Part shown: piece after piece, positions 11,330 through 23,452 of the stretch
How the letters are laid out: every line of letters begins with the position of its first letter
How positions within the stretch are numbered: the stretch's first letter is position 1
NCBI RefSeq assembly: GCF_021869535.1
Contig: NW_026262712.1
Location: forward strand, 112,403,640-112,467,639
Reading direction: 5' to 3'
Source of the DNA: Mytilus californianus
Taxonomy: Eukaryota; Mollusca; Bivalvia; Mytilida; Mytilidae
DNA: 64,000 bases
Notes under the pieces: generated by a model
Database searches by the model: none
The model's input: the letters and a program-made list of their open reading frames with translations, nothing else
Told to the model about the DNA's origin: nothing
Position numbers and translations under genes: made by a program

Positions 11330-11965
11330 ATTTCTTGATCAATTTCAATGGGGTTTTATTCTTGAATTCTTGGGTTTTTTTAATATGCTGAATCTAACCG
11401 TGTATTAAGTTTTTGGATTTTGGGCCCCGTTTTTAAATTGGTCCACATTGAGGTCCAAAGGGTCCAAAATTTAACTTTGTTTGATTTCATCAAAAATTGA
11501 ATTATTGGGGTTCTTTGATATGCCGAATCTAACCGTGTATTTAGATTCTTAATTTTTGGTTCCGTTTTCAAATTGGTGTACATTAAGGTCCAAAGGGTCC
11601 AAAATTAAACTAAGTTTGATTTTAACAAAAATTGAATTTTTAGGGTTCTTTGATATGCTGAATCTGAACATGTATTTAGATTTTTGATTATGGGCCCAGT
11701 TTTCAAGTTGGTCCAAATCGAGGTCCCAAATTAAACTTTGTTTGATTTCAACAAAAATTGAATATATGGGGTTCTTTGATATGCTGAATCTAACCATGTA
11801 TTTAGATTTTTGATTTATGGGCCCCGTTATCAACTTTTTCCACATTGAGGTCAAAAGGGTCCAAAATTAAACTTTGTTTGATTTCATCAAAAATTGAATT
11901 CTTGGGGTTCTTTGATATGCTGAATCTAACCATGTATTTAGATTTTGGATATTGGACCATAATAG
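11330..11965 (+). repeat. Array C, about 130 bp x5
   Basis: gatatgctgaatctaacc-type segments recur near 11382, 11518, 11652, 11777 and 11915, each followed by a gggcccc..ttcaa and tccaaaattaaac portion. Confidence 0.88.
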
Positions 11966-12192
11966 GTGATTGTCCTATTTAAAATTTTTAAGTTCTTAGA
12001 CCACATTCATTCTGTGTCAGAAACCTATGCTGTGTCAAATATTTAATCACAATCCAAATTCAGCGCTGTATCAAGCTTGAATGTTGTGTCCATACTTGCC
12101 CCAACTGTTCAGGGTTCCTCCTCTGCGGTCGTATCAAACTGCGCCCTGCGGAGCATTTTATTAATTTATGCAAGCACCTGTTCTTTACTGTA

Positions 12193-12314
12193 TACAATAC
12201 AATACAATACAATACAATACAATACAATACAATACAATACAATACAATACAATACAATACAATACAATACAATACAATACAATACAATACAAAATACAAT
12301 ACAATACAATACAG
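12193..12314 (+). repeat. (AATAC)n pentanucleotide microsatellite
   Basis: About 24 units of aatac with one interruption (aaaatac near 12292). It creates spurious ORFs on both strands. Confidence 0.98.
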
Positions 12315-12835
12315 CTTTTAAAACCGTCAATAGCATATTAAACATATAATACAATAGTGAATATACGCAATACATTCAATGCATGCAAGACACTTGAAAC
12401 AATTAAAATTTACATAAAACAAGTTTGAATAGCTAATCTATGTAAGCACAATCAGAAAAAAAAACTCATCATAGATATCACAAAATTTTGTACGCTAGAC
12501 GTTCGTTTCGTCTTCACAAACTCAGCAGGACGCTTGGATCTAAACAGATAAAACGGCCAAATAAAGAACGAAGTTCCTGAGCAATGAGGACCAGAAGTTT
12601 TGCTCAATACAGCTAGGGTAATCTATTCATATACAATTTGTTAGAAAGTCTTCAAATTGTACAGACATCATTACATAAGCATTCAAAGTTGAAGTAGTAA
12701 CAAACTAATTGAGTATTGTACATCGTTAGTTCACAGCAGGCATTGCAGTGGCACAAGTCACCATACAAAGAATTTATCAAACGTAAATTGCTTGAATATG
12801 TCAGTTAAAAATGGTTTGATACCTTGTTCCATACT

Positions 12836-13003
12836 ATAGCACCAGTTCTTATACTTAGTGTACATAATATAGCACCAGTTCTTATATTTAGTGTACATAA
12901 TATAGCACCAGTTCTTATATTTAGTGTTCATAATATAGCACCAGTTCTAAAATTTAGTGTACATAATATAGCACCAGTTCTTATACTAAGTGTATAACTG
13001 CTT
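12836..13003 (+). repeat. 33-bp x5 tandem repeat
   Basis: accagttcttatatttagtg recurs at 12841, 12874, 12907, 12940 and 12973 with minor variation. Confidence 0.95.
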
Positions 13004-13035
13004 AGCTAAATTCTGGTATCTAAAACAATGTTTTT

Positions 13036-13281
13036 ATGCCCCGCCTACGATAGTAGTAGGGGCATTATGTTTTCTGGTCTGTGTGTCCGTCCGTTCGTCT
13101 GTCCAGTGTCAGGTTAAAGTTTTTGGTCAAGGTAGATGTTGATGAAGTTGAAGTCCTATCAACTTGAAACTTAGTACAATGTTTCCTATGATATGATCTT
13201 TCTAATTTAATGCCAAATTAGAGCTTTGGACCCAATTTCACGGTCCACTGAACATAGAAAATGATAGTGCGAGTGGGGCAT
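13036..13281 (+). mobile_element. MITE-like element, 'atgcccc...ggggcat' ends
   Basis: Left atgccccgcc and right ggggcat are inverted. The interior carries ggggcattatgttttctgg and tgtccgtccgttcgtctgtcc, a familiar bivalve MITE arrangement. No ORF. Confidence 0.7.
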
Positions 13282-13589
13282 CCGTGTACTATGGACACAT
13301 TCTTGTTTTAATTTAAAATATGTAATGTAAGTATAAAGGGCTTTCTCTCCTTGAATAATTCTATAAACTTCAATATCTATTGTGCAAATACGTCGGTCTG
13401 TCAGCATAGGGATTTTCGATTCTAATTATATTTTTTGTATGAGCAACTGCAGTCACCACAGATAAAGCACAAAGCTCTTTCTTGTAATCTTTCGATTTTA
13501 TCTGTATTTCTTTTGTCAGGATAAATGACAAATATTTGATGAGATAATCGAATGACAAATTGTTAGTTTACACAGTCTGTATAAATATT

Positions 13590-14060
13590 CACCAATATGA
13601 AAATGAGAAGATGCGGTATTATTGACAATGAGACAATTACCTACTGATTAAAAGACTAAACGAAGTACTTTTAAGCAACCAAGTCTTTTTTAAGATATTA
13701 AATAGCTGCCTCGAAGCTTTAATGCAAATGTTTGACATAGGAACATTAAATTTTGATTCGAGATCAGCAGATACTCTTATTCAACTTCTTTTTCAAATTT
13801 AAATTCGTTCCCACTCAGACTAAAGGAATTATTTTTGTCCATAGTTTTTTTTACCAATGAAATGATTTCGGTTTAAATATAAGTAGATGTGATATGATTG
13901 CCAATGAGACAACTCCCCATCAGAGATCAAATGACGTGAAAGTTAGCAACTATAGGATACCGTACGGCCTTCAACAATGAGCAAAACCCATATATCCTAC
14001 TACAAGCTATAAAAGGCCCGAGATGACAATGTAAAACAATGTAAACCAAAAATCTAACGA
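13590..14060 (-). repeat. Two diverged copies of the ttggcactcatacc dispersed family, - orientation
   Basis: gaagatgcggtattattgac and gacaatgagacaattacc lie at about 13608-13645. A fuller copy at 13895-14050 has gattgccaatgagacaac and accgtacggccttcaacaat. Confidence 0.75.
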
Positions 14061-14097
14061 TTTATGTTCAAAGCAATTAGCGAAAAACAAACATAAT

Positions 14098-14306
14098 ACC
14101 GTATAGCGGGTTATTTTCGCAGGGTGTAAATTTTCGCGGATAGTACAAAATCGCCAAAATAAATTCCGCCAATTTAAAAGTGTACATGCAAAGGTATCGA
14201 TAAACGTTTTGAATCCGCCAAAATAATAACCGCCAAAATATTTCGTATACCTTATTCAATGAAAATCGCGAAATTTTACACCCGCGAAAATAACCCGCTA
14301 TACAAC
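14098..14306. mobile_element. About 208-bp MITE with long TIRs (gtatagcgggttattttcgc)
   Basis: The left end gtatagcgggttattttcgc (14101-14120) is matched in inverse at the right (gcgaaaataacccgctatac, 14285-14304), and the match extends inward through gggtgtaaa / tttacaccc. The interior carries repeated cgccaaaat. No coding capacity. Confidence 0.9.
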
Positions 14307-14309
14307 AAC

Positions 14310-15440
14310 AAACGACAACCACTGAATGACAGGCCCCTGAGTTGGCACAGTGACATAAAGAATGTGGCGGGGTTTCGGGGATCTCAACCCTCCCCTAACC
14401 TGAGAAAGTGGTGTAACATCATAAACTAATGATTGTATTCATCTGATTGCAAGAAAACCATACAATTGAGGCCATACTTTCCTCTAGTGATCTTACTTAC
14501 TGTTCTCTTATACTGTGGGCATATTCATAAAATGTATAGTCGGAAATGAAATAAAATTTGTCGTTTAAAATATCATTTAAAGAGGACATGCATTTTCGAT
14601 TCTACTGATTACACATTTTCGTACTATCTACAGTAACTGCAGTCGTCATAGATAAAACCCAAAGTTATTTCTTGTAGCTTTTCATCTGTATTTCTTTTGA
14701 TGCAGAAATGTCAGAATGAAGCTTAAGAACAAATATTGAAACTGATGAGATAATTGATTGACAAATTGATATGACTCGCAATACAGTTACTTTAATCAAA
14801 AATATTTTATTATTTTGTTAATGAACTTAATTGTGCTTGTCTGGAAAAGAAGAGGTTTTTATGCAGTTAAGCTGCATTATGCTACCACCCTAGATTTGTG
14901 TTCTTCCTAATGAATGGTGTAAAAAGTGCTATTGTTTTTATCTAACTGGCTTATATGTTATTTATAACTAATTGGGCACTTTTTTCATACTTTCAATTCT
15001 GGAATACAAAAAATATGACCAGAAAAACCTTAAATGATCGTCGAACTACCCAAAATTTTTGAAGTTGCACATAGGAAGTAGTGATCAAAAGAAATCCGTA
15101 CGTAGTGTATTATCCCATGTGCTTTTGGCTAAGATGTCAAAGAACAATTGTATGAAATATTTCATCGCCGAAAATCTCTAATTACAAGTCGTTTACATTT
15201 CCCAAATGGCCAAAGGTGCAGGAATATTGTTCATGTACACCAAATCACTATGATAGAGGAAATAAAGTTGGCGGTAATTTCAACTTACACGAACCGTAAG
15301 TTCGTAAGCTAATAAGTATTCTGATGTTATAAAGTAAGTTTTGTTAATCATGATGTTCTTTTCGTTTAACATGTTTAAGAAGATTGTGATTATTTAATTG
15401 ATTTCAATTAAATGAATGCACATTTAAATTCTTTTCTTTA
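14310..15440. other. No gene recognised
   Basis: AT-rich intergenic DNA. A weak duplicate of 13380-13560 (ctgcagtc..cacagataaa / cttgta..tttcgattttatctgtatttctttt) recurs near 14635-14710, suggesting an old dispersed repeat. Confidence 0.4.
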
Positions 15441-15445
15441 TTATC

Positions 15446-15735
15446 GAGATCCCCACCCCTACACCACATATATTCTGATATGGGACAATAAATCAAATCA
15501 AATCAAATATAGGGGAGTCCACGGGGTCATCCCCACCCCCTTCTTTTTGAAAACTTGTAAACGGTTGAGATCCCCACCACAAAACCATATATATTCTTGT
15601 ATGGGACAATAAACTAAATCAAAGAAATAAAGAGTGAGTCCCCTGGGGATCACCCCCCCCCCTTTTGAGAACTTGTAAACGGTGAGATACCCACCCCTAA
15701 ACCATATTTATTCCTGTTCGTCATTTCAAGAAGAT
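15446..15735 (+). repeat. About 118-bp x2.5 tandem repeat
   Basis: gagatccccaccc-type starts lie at 15446, 15567 and 15684, each followed by an accatatatattc portion. The full units also share ggggtcat/ggggatcaccccc and aacttgtaaacgg. Confidence 0.9.
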
Positions 15736-15739
15736 TTGA

Positions 15740-18080
15740 GTGACATACAGGTTTAATCTCCTAGGCGTCACATATGCATATCACTTTACTAGACCTAACC
15801 AATTTGTACTGGACTTTGCCCAATGTCAGGCGACCATGGGAATGACGATGTATGGGAGCTCTGTTTGGAAGACTTCGTAACAGCATCCTGTTACAATTAT
15901 TTCTTGTTTATTATAAAATTTAATTGATGCAAAAATAAGTCTAGGTTAATTGAATTTACTTTATTTATTTTTTTAATTATTTCTGGGCCTATAAAAGTTT
16001 TCATTTATGGCTCATTTTAAAGAAGACATATAAATCTTTCAAGCAGTGTAAAGCCCAAGAATGTTTGACCAACTGTTTTAGAATAACCTGTCATTTTATT
16101 CCAAACTTGGGATGGAGTGACATCATGGACTTGGTGAAGGTAAGGTTCATTTACATTTACTATGGACAGGTCAATCAGACCTCACCTTTGATCCCTGTAG
16201 TAGTAAACCTTCGGCTGATTTGTGTCTCATAACTTTTGTACTGTAGAACCTAAACTCAGTGTTCCTGTCAGGGAAGCAAGTCCATTCATACTATTACAAA
16301 CTCGTACTACGTCAACTTGTACCACTAAAAGTCAACTGGTACCAACGTTAACTACCAAATAGAACAACTGCAATCATTGCGAACTTGTACCACTGCAAAC
16401 TCATCATTAAAAATATACATTGATATATGCATTGCTTTTGAAAATCTTGATAAAATATTAATTAATTTGCCTTAATAATCAATTCATTTAATAAACATAC
16501 ATGTACAATATACGAAAGTTTAATGTTTGTTCTTTCAAATCTTTAAAAAAAATGAAGCAACACTGCCACAGTTTTCATAATTACATTTGCCTTGGTTTTT
16601 GGTTAACTGCATATAGCGCTCACAGTGCTTTGAATTTTTAGTTTTAGTGATAGGCTTAGAAAATACTGGTTTATGTAATTCCGTCTTGGCATATGATCTT
16701 TATTACATTTATTATGTTAATTAATAGTAGCACCCTATAATGAAATCATTTTTTTCTTACGTCACGTGATCATTACGTAGAGTACCGTCAACAACTGAAT
16801 ATATATTTTTACATATTGCCGGGAGCGCTCTATTAATTATGACTCTATATTTAAACTTTTCAACCATACACACAAATACCTCACATTCGCAACGCAACGA
16901 ATAATTGAAAGGAATTAAAATTGTCTACAAACAATCTTTTTTAAATGCTACTCCATCAAGTTAACTTAGTCATGGGTTCTGTTTTTGAAATGTCGCTCAA
17001 TCGGACGATTGTAAACGTAATTACTGAAAACGTGTCTAATGAGATTTCGTACACTTGAGAAATCTATCACTGACATTTACATTTACAGTTAACAACAAGT
17101 GTTTTGTTACACGTGGTTTATTTATTGGTACTGTCCCATGGTCATACGTGGTTTATTGATTGCTATTGTTCCCTGGTCACATCCGATTGTTTTTTATTTT
17201 CGTGTACGGTACATAAGAATGTAAGACTTTCAAAATTTAACATTTATCTAATCAGAGAGATTATACATCTCTGACATGATGTTTAAATTGAGCAAAAAAG
17301 GTTAAACGAAATTAAGAGAAATAATAATCATATATATGTAAAAAGTGCATATTTTTTAATATATATTTTTTTTAAATGAGTGTTTCAAGAAAGAATAAAA
17401 TATATGTAGCGCTTAATCATGTGTGATAACATTTTAATATATCGATAAATCTCTCAATGTTAAAATTGTATATTAAGTGACAAGTTTTACATTTTAAGAA
17501 TCTTAACTGAGAAAAGCTATAAGCTTGAGATAAATCCGGTTGATCAAATTAAAATAAAACAATGTAAATGTAATACACAATTTGACAATTAGTAGAACTA
17601 CAATGACAATGATTTGATATAATGCCCCGTAGGTATATTATACTGTACATACTAATGTCAGTCCCATGTCACATGCATTCTCAAGCTGTCGTCTCCTTTA
17701 TTAATTCATCATGCACCTTAACATACATTGTAAAACTATAAACACGGATTATAACATTATAATATGGATGTTGTGCTTTCATCAAACGGATGGTTGTGAA
17801 GTAAATCTTTCTTGAGTATCGTGACATTACGTGTGGACTTCTTCTAATAAGCATACTAGATTTTTGGTAATGTATCAATCAACGTACATAACAGAGCTTA
17901 CACCATGACTTATTAATTCGACCATATGTTTTGAAATGGAGACTATTAAGGATCAACTTAATTTGACCAAATGGAGATATGGGCATATAAAATATTACAG
18001 CTTTATATTTGGATCATTTAGTTTGGTCTGGTTAAATTAGTGAAATTTAGTGTCATAGTTTCAAAGGACTTTCTATTATA
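15740..18080. other. No gene recognised
   Basis: 2.3 kb of AT-rich sequence upstream of the sulfotransferase gene. I see no convincing ORF, RNA gene or element boundary. Part of it is likely the promoter region of the downstream gene. Confidence 0.4.
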
Positions 18081-18084
18081 GACA

Positions 18085-18270
18085 AGAAGCCAGCAGAAAG
18101 CCCCATTCACAGGACACACTCTTATAGTCTAGGAGTCTTCCAGAGGTAAACTGAATACAAAGAACATATTCTTATAGTCCTGGAGTTGGAAGTCAAAACC
18201 CTCCATACGAAGGATATACTTTTATAGCCAGAAGTTTGGAAGCAGTTAGCTCCATACGATACTAAGTATT
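18085..18270 (+). repeat. Diverged about 65-bp tandem units in the putative 5' UTR
   Basis: cttatagtc..ggagt-type segments recur near 18120, 18170 and, diverged, 18220 (ttttatagccagaag), with ccatacga motifs between. They sit just before the ATG at 18294. Confidence 0.6.
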
Positions 18271-18293
18271 AGAATCTGTTTTGCGAATACACA

Positions 18294-21200
18294 ATGATAA
18301 AATACGAAGAAATAAAATATCATGTACCAAATAAGCTCATGTTTAAAACATGCAGAAAACTTCCAAAAGGACTAGTATTACTGTTAATTGCAGGATGCAT
18401 AGCCATGGTCATAGTGTTTCTTCGAACTCACGGTGGATTGACGAAACGGTCCTTGTCTAAAACAATTCCTATACAAAATGTTCGGTCTTTCACTGGACGA
18501 AAGCCAAAAGTCTATAGGACATCAGATATTGACATGGATCCACTGAGGATAGCATCTCCATATTACAAGATGAAAATTCCACAGAATAGTACATGTAAAG
18601 AAAAACGACCAGTGTTGCACAAGTATAATCTTCCATTAACAGCTTTGATTAGTTACCCAGGTTCAGGAAGTACCTGGGTGAGGCATTTAGTTCAACAACT
18701 TACAGGTAGGTAGACAAGTTAACATCCACACAAACAGTCAATAACTTACAGGTAGGTATACAAATAAACACACACACAAACAGACAACAACGTACAGATA
18801 GATAGACAAGTAAACATGCACACAAACTGTCAACAACTTACAAGTAGGTAGACAAGTAAACATAGACACGAAAGTTAACAACTTACATGGAGATAGACAA
18901 GTAAACATGCACACAAACAGACAACAACTTACAGGAAGATAGACAAGTAAACATGCACACAAACAGACAACAACTTGCAGGTAGATAGACAAGTAAACAT
19001 GCACACAAACATACAACAACTTGCAGGTAGATAGACAAGTAAACATGCACACAAACAGACAACAACTTACAGGTAGGTAGACAAGTAAACATGCACACAA
19101 AGAGACAATAACTTACAGATAGATAGACAAGTAAACATGCACACAAACAGACAACAGCTTACAGGTAGATAGACAAGTAAACATGCACACAAACAGACAA
19201 CAACTTGCAGGTAGATAGACAAGTAAACATGCACACAAACAGACAACAACTTGCAGGTAGATAGACAAGTAAACATGCACACAAACAGACAACAACTTAC
19301 AGATAGGTAGACAAGTAAACATGCACACAAACAGACAATAACTTACAGGTAGATAGACAAGTAAACATGCACACAAACAGACAACAACTTGCAGGTAGAT
19401 AGACAAGTAAACATGCACACAAACAGACAACAACTTGCAGGTAGATAGACAAGTAAACATGCACACAAACAGTCAATAACTTACAGGTAGGTAGACAAGT
19501 AAACATGCACACAATCAGTCAACAATTAACAGGAAGTTTCCATTCTCAATTCTACTTAAACGGAGGGAACCATACATATGTGTGATGGTCTGGATGGGAG
19601 TATTCATTTCTGTATTCTTTAATTTTCAGGCCATTATTTTCTTATGTTTATTTATTATAAATAAGAAGATGTGGTATGAGTGCCAATGAGACAACTCTCC
19701 ATTCAAGTCACAATGTATAAAAAGTAAACAATTATAGGTCAAAGTACGGCCTTCAACACGGAGCCTTGGCTCATACCGAACTGCAAGCTATAAAGGGCCA
19801 CAAAATGACTAGTGTAAAACAATTCAAACAGGAAAAACAACGGTCTAATCTATATAAAAACGAGAAACGAGAAACACCTATGAACCAAACCAACAAACGA
19901 CATTTACAGGGTATGCATTATTCTCTATTCATTAATCTTTAGTATCCCATTATTCTCTATTTTATAGTTTTTGGTCCATTTTTCTATTTTCTATTTTCTT
20001 TTTTTTTTCATTACCCCACCCCTTTCCCCTTAACCCCCGAATATTGGTAAATGATTCTCTATCATGTAAACCCCAGTCAGAGCCTGATGCAGGATGCTTT
20101 ACAATTCTCTCTTATAATCTCTATTATTTCTACTTACAGGTATAGCTACTGGATCTCCTGCTTGTAGAAGGAAGTTGAAGACTTCCAAATCATTCGCAGT
20201 AGGGGAATGTGTTAACAACGGCAAGGTCATTGTAATTAACTCGAACGACAGATACAGACACAAAAAGTTTGAGAAAAGATTTGCCAAACTTATTATTTTG
20301 TACAGAGACCCTTTTGACACTCTCAGATCAGTTTATAGTTCGAAACATCCGGGACATTCTGAATCTGTTGATTCAGAAATTTTTAATGTCAGAGGTACGT
20401 GTATGTAATAAGAATTTCATAGCAACCAATGCTCTAACCACATAAAATATTATATAACTGACCTATGCAAATCTTAATGCTTTCACGACATACGACTTTG
20501 TTCTTATCTGGTGTGGTGCTTACGTTTGCATGATTAATGAATTGTTCTGTATTCAAGGCAATGTGCCCCACATAGAATCATATACCAGACAATCATATCA
20601 CTACTAACCCTCAGTTTAAGGCCTCCATTGAACATTTGAAGGTGCATCCTATATATTGGCTTCCTAAACTTCTTTTCATCTCGGCTTATAAGTCCCCTGC
20701 CAACTATTGTACAGATAACTCATATCCAAATATCTTTTCAATTTATTTGTACATGAAATTTTATTACTCAAAAGTAAACTGATCTATACTATAAATACAT
20801 ATACATGGAATTTTCAGATACAATGTACATTGTCTACCTTCATTTAACGATAACTTTGTTAAGACAAATATTTTGAATAACATGAATAAATCACTGATGG
20901 AATAATCTTACGAAATTTAACGATTTTGATAACAATATCAAGAACATCATTATTCAATAATTCACAATATTTTAAGACATTTGGTTAATGCAAATAAACT
21001 TTGGTAAGAGAGAACTACTTTCATTATAGCAATTTAAATTAAAAAAGATGATGAAATACCTCACCAATACACTAAAGGTGGCATATTTCAAATACTCCAT
21101 TATTTATGACACACGTACACATAAAGTTTTCCATTTTGAGCGAACGGTAATGTTTACACTACTATTTACATATCATTTATTTTTTGGGTCCTCTACGCGG

Positions 21201-23452
21201 TCAACATTTAATCATGTCGATTTCTATCAAAACCAAATAAAACAATTTGGAATTAAAAAACTTAACGTGAAAGTGGCAAGGTTAAATTGTAGGATAATAA
21301 CAATATATGAACATTGTAGGGACGTATAAGATTTGTTTGTACTCGGCTAGCCTCGCATTACGTCCTGTTTCTGAAGCTTGTACAATCACATTTATATTTT
21401 TCGATAATGTATAGTCGTAGGATTGGACTAAAAAGTGAAAAGTGGGCAAACTTCTGAAAGCGATTAGCAAACCCCCTCCCCAAAAAACAAAATCAACAAT
21501 AAAAAAACTTCTATAGTCTAGTAGTTAGTAAGTATCCCCTCTTGCCCTGGCTCCTACGACAATGCAATGCACATATATTGTATATATACATGTAAATAGG
21601 GTAATATAATACATAGTTTTGTCCAGCTAATGACAGTGTATATTACTAAATTTGTTTATTGTAGTATGTAAACTTGAGACATAAGTTATAAGATAGAAGA
21701 GTTATACAATGAGGAGATGTTTAATTTATAGTCAGTTGATTTTGAATTGATTTTGTTTTCCAGTTATAAGATAGAAGAGTTATACAATGAGGGGATGTTT
21801 ATAGTCAGTTGATTTTGAATTGATTTTGTTTTCCAGTTATAAGATAGAAGAGTTATACAATGAGGGGATTTTTATAGTCAGTTGATTTTGAATTGATTTT
21901 GTTTTCCAGTTATAAGATAGAAGAGTTATACAATGAGGGGATGTTTATAGTCAGTTGATTTTGAAATGATTTTTTTTTCCAGTTATAAGAAAGAAGAGTT
22001 ATACAATGAGGGGATTTTTATAGTCAGTTGATTTTGAATTGATTTTGTTTTCCAGTTATAAGATAGAAGAGTTATACAATGAGGGGATTTTTATAGTCAG
22101 TTGATTTTGAATTGATTTTGTTTTCCAGTTATAAGATAGAAGAGTTATACAATGAGGGGATTTTTATAGTCAGTTGATTTTGAATTGATTTTGTTTTCCA
22201 GTTATAAGATAGAAGAGTTATACAATGAGGGGATTTTTATAGTCAGTTGATTTTGAATTGATTTTGTTTTCCAGTTATAAGATAGAAGAGTTATACAATG
22301 AGGGGATGTTTATAGTCAGTTGATTTTGAAATGATTTTGTTTTCCAGTTATAAGATAGAAGAGTTATACAATGAGGGGATTTTTATAGTCAGTTGATTTT
22401 GAATTGATTTTGTTTTCCAGTTATAAGATAGAAGAGTTATACAATGAGGGGATTTTTATAGTCAGTTGATTTTGAATTGATTTTGTTTTCCAGTTATAAG
22501 ATAGAAGAGTTATACAATGAGGGGATTTTTATAGTCAGTTGATTTTGAATTGATTTTGTTTTCCAGTTATAAGATAGAAGAGTTATACAATGAGGGGATT
22601 TTTATAGTCAGTTGATTTTGAATTGATTTTGTTTTCCAGTTATAAGATAGAAGAGTTATACAATGAGGGGATTTTTATAGTCAGTTGATTTTGAATTGAT
22701 TTTGTTTTCCAGTTATAAGATAGAAGAGTTATACAATGAGGGGATTTTTATAGTCAGTTGATTTTGAATTGATTTTGTTTTCCAGTTATAAGATAGAAGA
22801 GTTATACAATGAGGGGATTTTTATAGTCAGTTGATTTTGAATTGATTTTGTTTTCTAGTTATAAGATAGAAGAGTTATACAATGAGGGGATTTTTATAGT
22901 CAGTTGATTTTGAATTGATTTTGTTTTCCAGTTATAAGATAGAAGAGTTATACAATGAGGGGATGTTTATAGTCAGTTGATTTTGAGTTGATTTTGTTTT
23001 CTAGTTATAATTATTTGCTTAGATAAACATTTTATTTCACAGGATGGTATGAATTTGTGCGAGACCATACAACACTCTGGGAGCGTTATTACACCGAATG
23101 GTTAGAAGCCGAGAGACCCGTGTTTTTACTTTACTATGAGGATTTAAAAACTAATTTACCTGCTACGCTGAAAAAGTTAGCACATTTTCTAGAATGGCGG
23201 GTCCACAAAAAGGACATAGACTGTACTGTGGTGACGTCCGAAGGTCATTTTCATCGAAGACATGTGCATAATATTACGAACTCAGAAATATTTGTTGGGA
23301 AATTATGGCATAAATTAGAAGATGCCGAACTGAATCTGGCTGAAATAGCAAGTGAGCGGCGCAAAGCAGGGAACTATATAGAATCTGGAACCAGATTAAG
23401 GAAAATTTTAGAGAAGGCTGACGAAGAAGATAAAGAGGATACGTCGCTGTAA
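18294..23452 (+). CDS. WSCD-like type II membrane sulfotransferase (3 exons, complete)
   Basis: Exons 18294-18705, 20140-20394 and 23043-23452 join with phase 1 at both junctions and give 358 residues. Residues 1-25 are basic and residues 26-43 form one hydrophobic segment followed by a lumenal stem, as in Golgi sulfotransferases. The 5'-phosphosulfate loop is SYPGSGSTWVRHLV (about 120-133). The 3'-phosphate motif is LYRDPFDTLRS (about 191-201). A conserved LLYYEDLKTNLPATLKKLAHFL segment and a basic C-terminal helical tail follow. Together these fit PAPS-dependent sulfotransferases of the WSC-domain-containing (WSCD) group. No WSC domain is present, which is unlike vertebrate WSCD1/2. The acceptor substrate cannot be read from sequence. 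Both introns are swollen by minisatellites built on splice-like motifs. Catalytic motifs are intact and no frameshift is seen. Confidence 0.87.
18690..19532 (+). repeat. 46-bp x about 18 minisatellite carrying the exon 1 donor (intron 1)
   Basis: Units start with the last coding bases of exon 1 and its donor (caacttacaggtaggtagac), followed by aagtaaacatgcacacaaac. Starts lie at 18697, 18743, 18789 and onward at 46 bp until about 19524. Long minus-strand ORFs (CACLLVYL-type repeats) are artefacts of this array. Confidence 0.97.
19533..20139. repeat. Rest of intron 1: dispersed mussel repeat, - orientation
   Basis: 19655-19870 is the reverse complement of the 9560-9725 family (agatgtggtatgagtgccaa, acggccttcaacacggagcc, ctgcaagctataaagggcc). 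19600-20050 also holds ttattctctattc-type sequence from the same composite. Confidence 0.75.
20395..21685. other. First half of intron 2, no gene seen
   Basis: AT-rich intronic DNA. An ORF at 21048-21329 has no recognisable domain and no supporting signals. Confidence 0.45.
21686..23010 (+). repeat. 73-bp x18 minisatellite with acceptor-like ends (intron 2)
   Basis: Units begin ttataagatagaagagtta at 21686, then 21764 and every 73 bp to 22932, with a partial copy at 23005. Each unit ends ttgattttgttttccag, a good 3' splice-site lookalike. The true acceptor (tttatttcacag) follows at 23042. Copies are very uniform. Confidence 0.97.

Larger units (their letters stand above)
10216..12134 (+). 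mobile_element. 1.9-kb hairpin-ended non-autonomous element carrying three tandem arrays
   Basis: The left end atacgaccgca (10216-10226) and the right end tgcggtcgtat (12124-12134) are an 11-bp perfect inverted pair. The left end also forms its own hairpin (tatacgacc ... ggtcgtata, 10215-10252). There is no transposase ORF. The interior consists of three different tandem arrays, so it looks like a satellite-bearing non-autonomous transposon. I recall this style as common in mussels but cannot name the superfamily from sequence alone. Confidence 0.7.

Noticed and set aside
12060-12375. ORFs on both strands across the (AATAC)n tract
   Set aside because: The pentanucleotide repeat lacks stop codons in several frames; no flanking coding signal.
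15446-15735. Possible CRISPR-like spaced repeat
   Set aside because: Only three units, with no unique spacers of constant length, in eukaryotic DNA.
18738-19512. Overlapping minus-strand ORFs of 71-120 aa with Cys/Leu/Val-rich repeats
   Set aside because: They are translations of the 46-bp minisatellite in intron 1 of the sulfotransferase gene; the same peptide appears in shifted frames.
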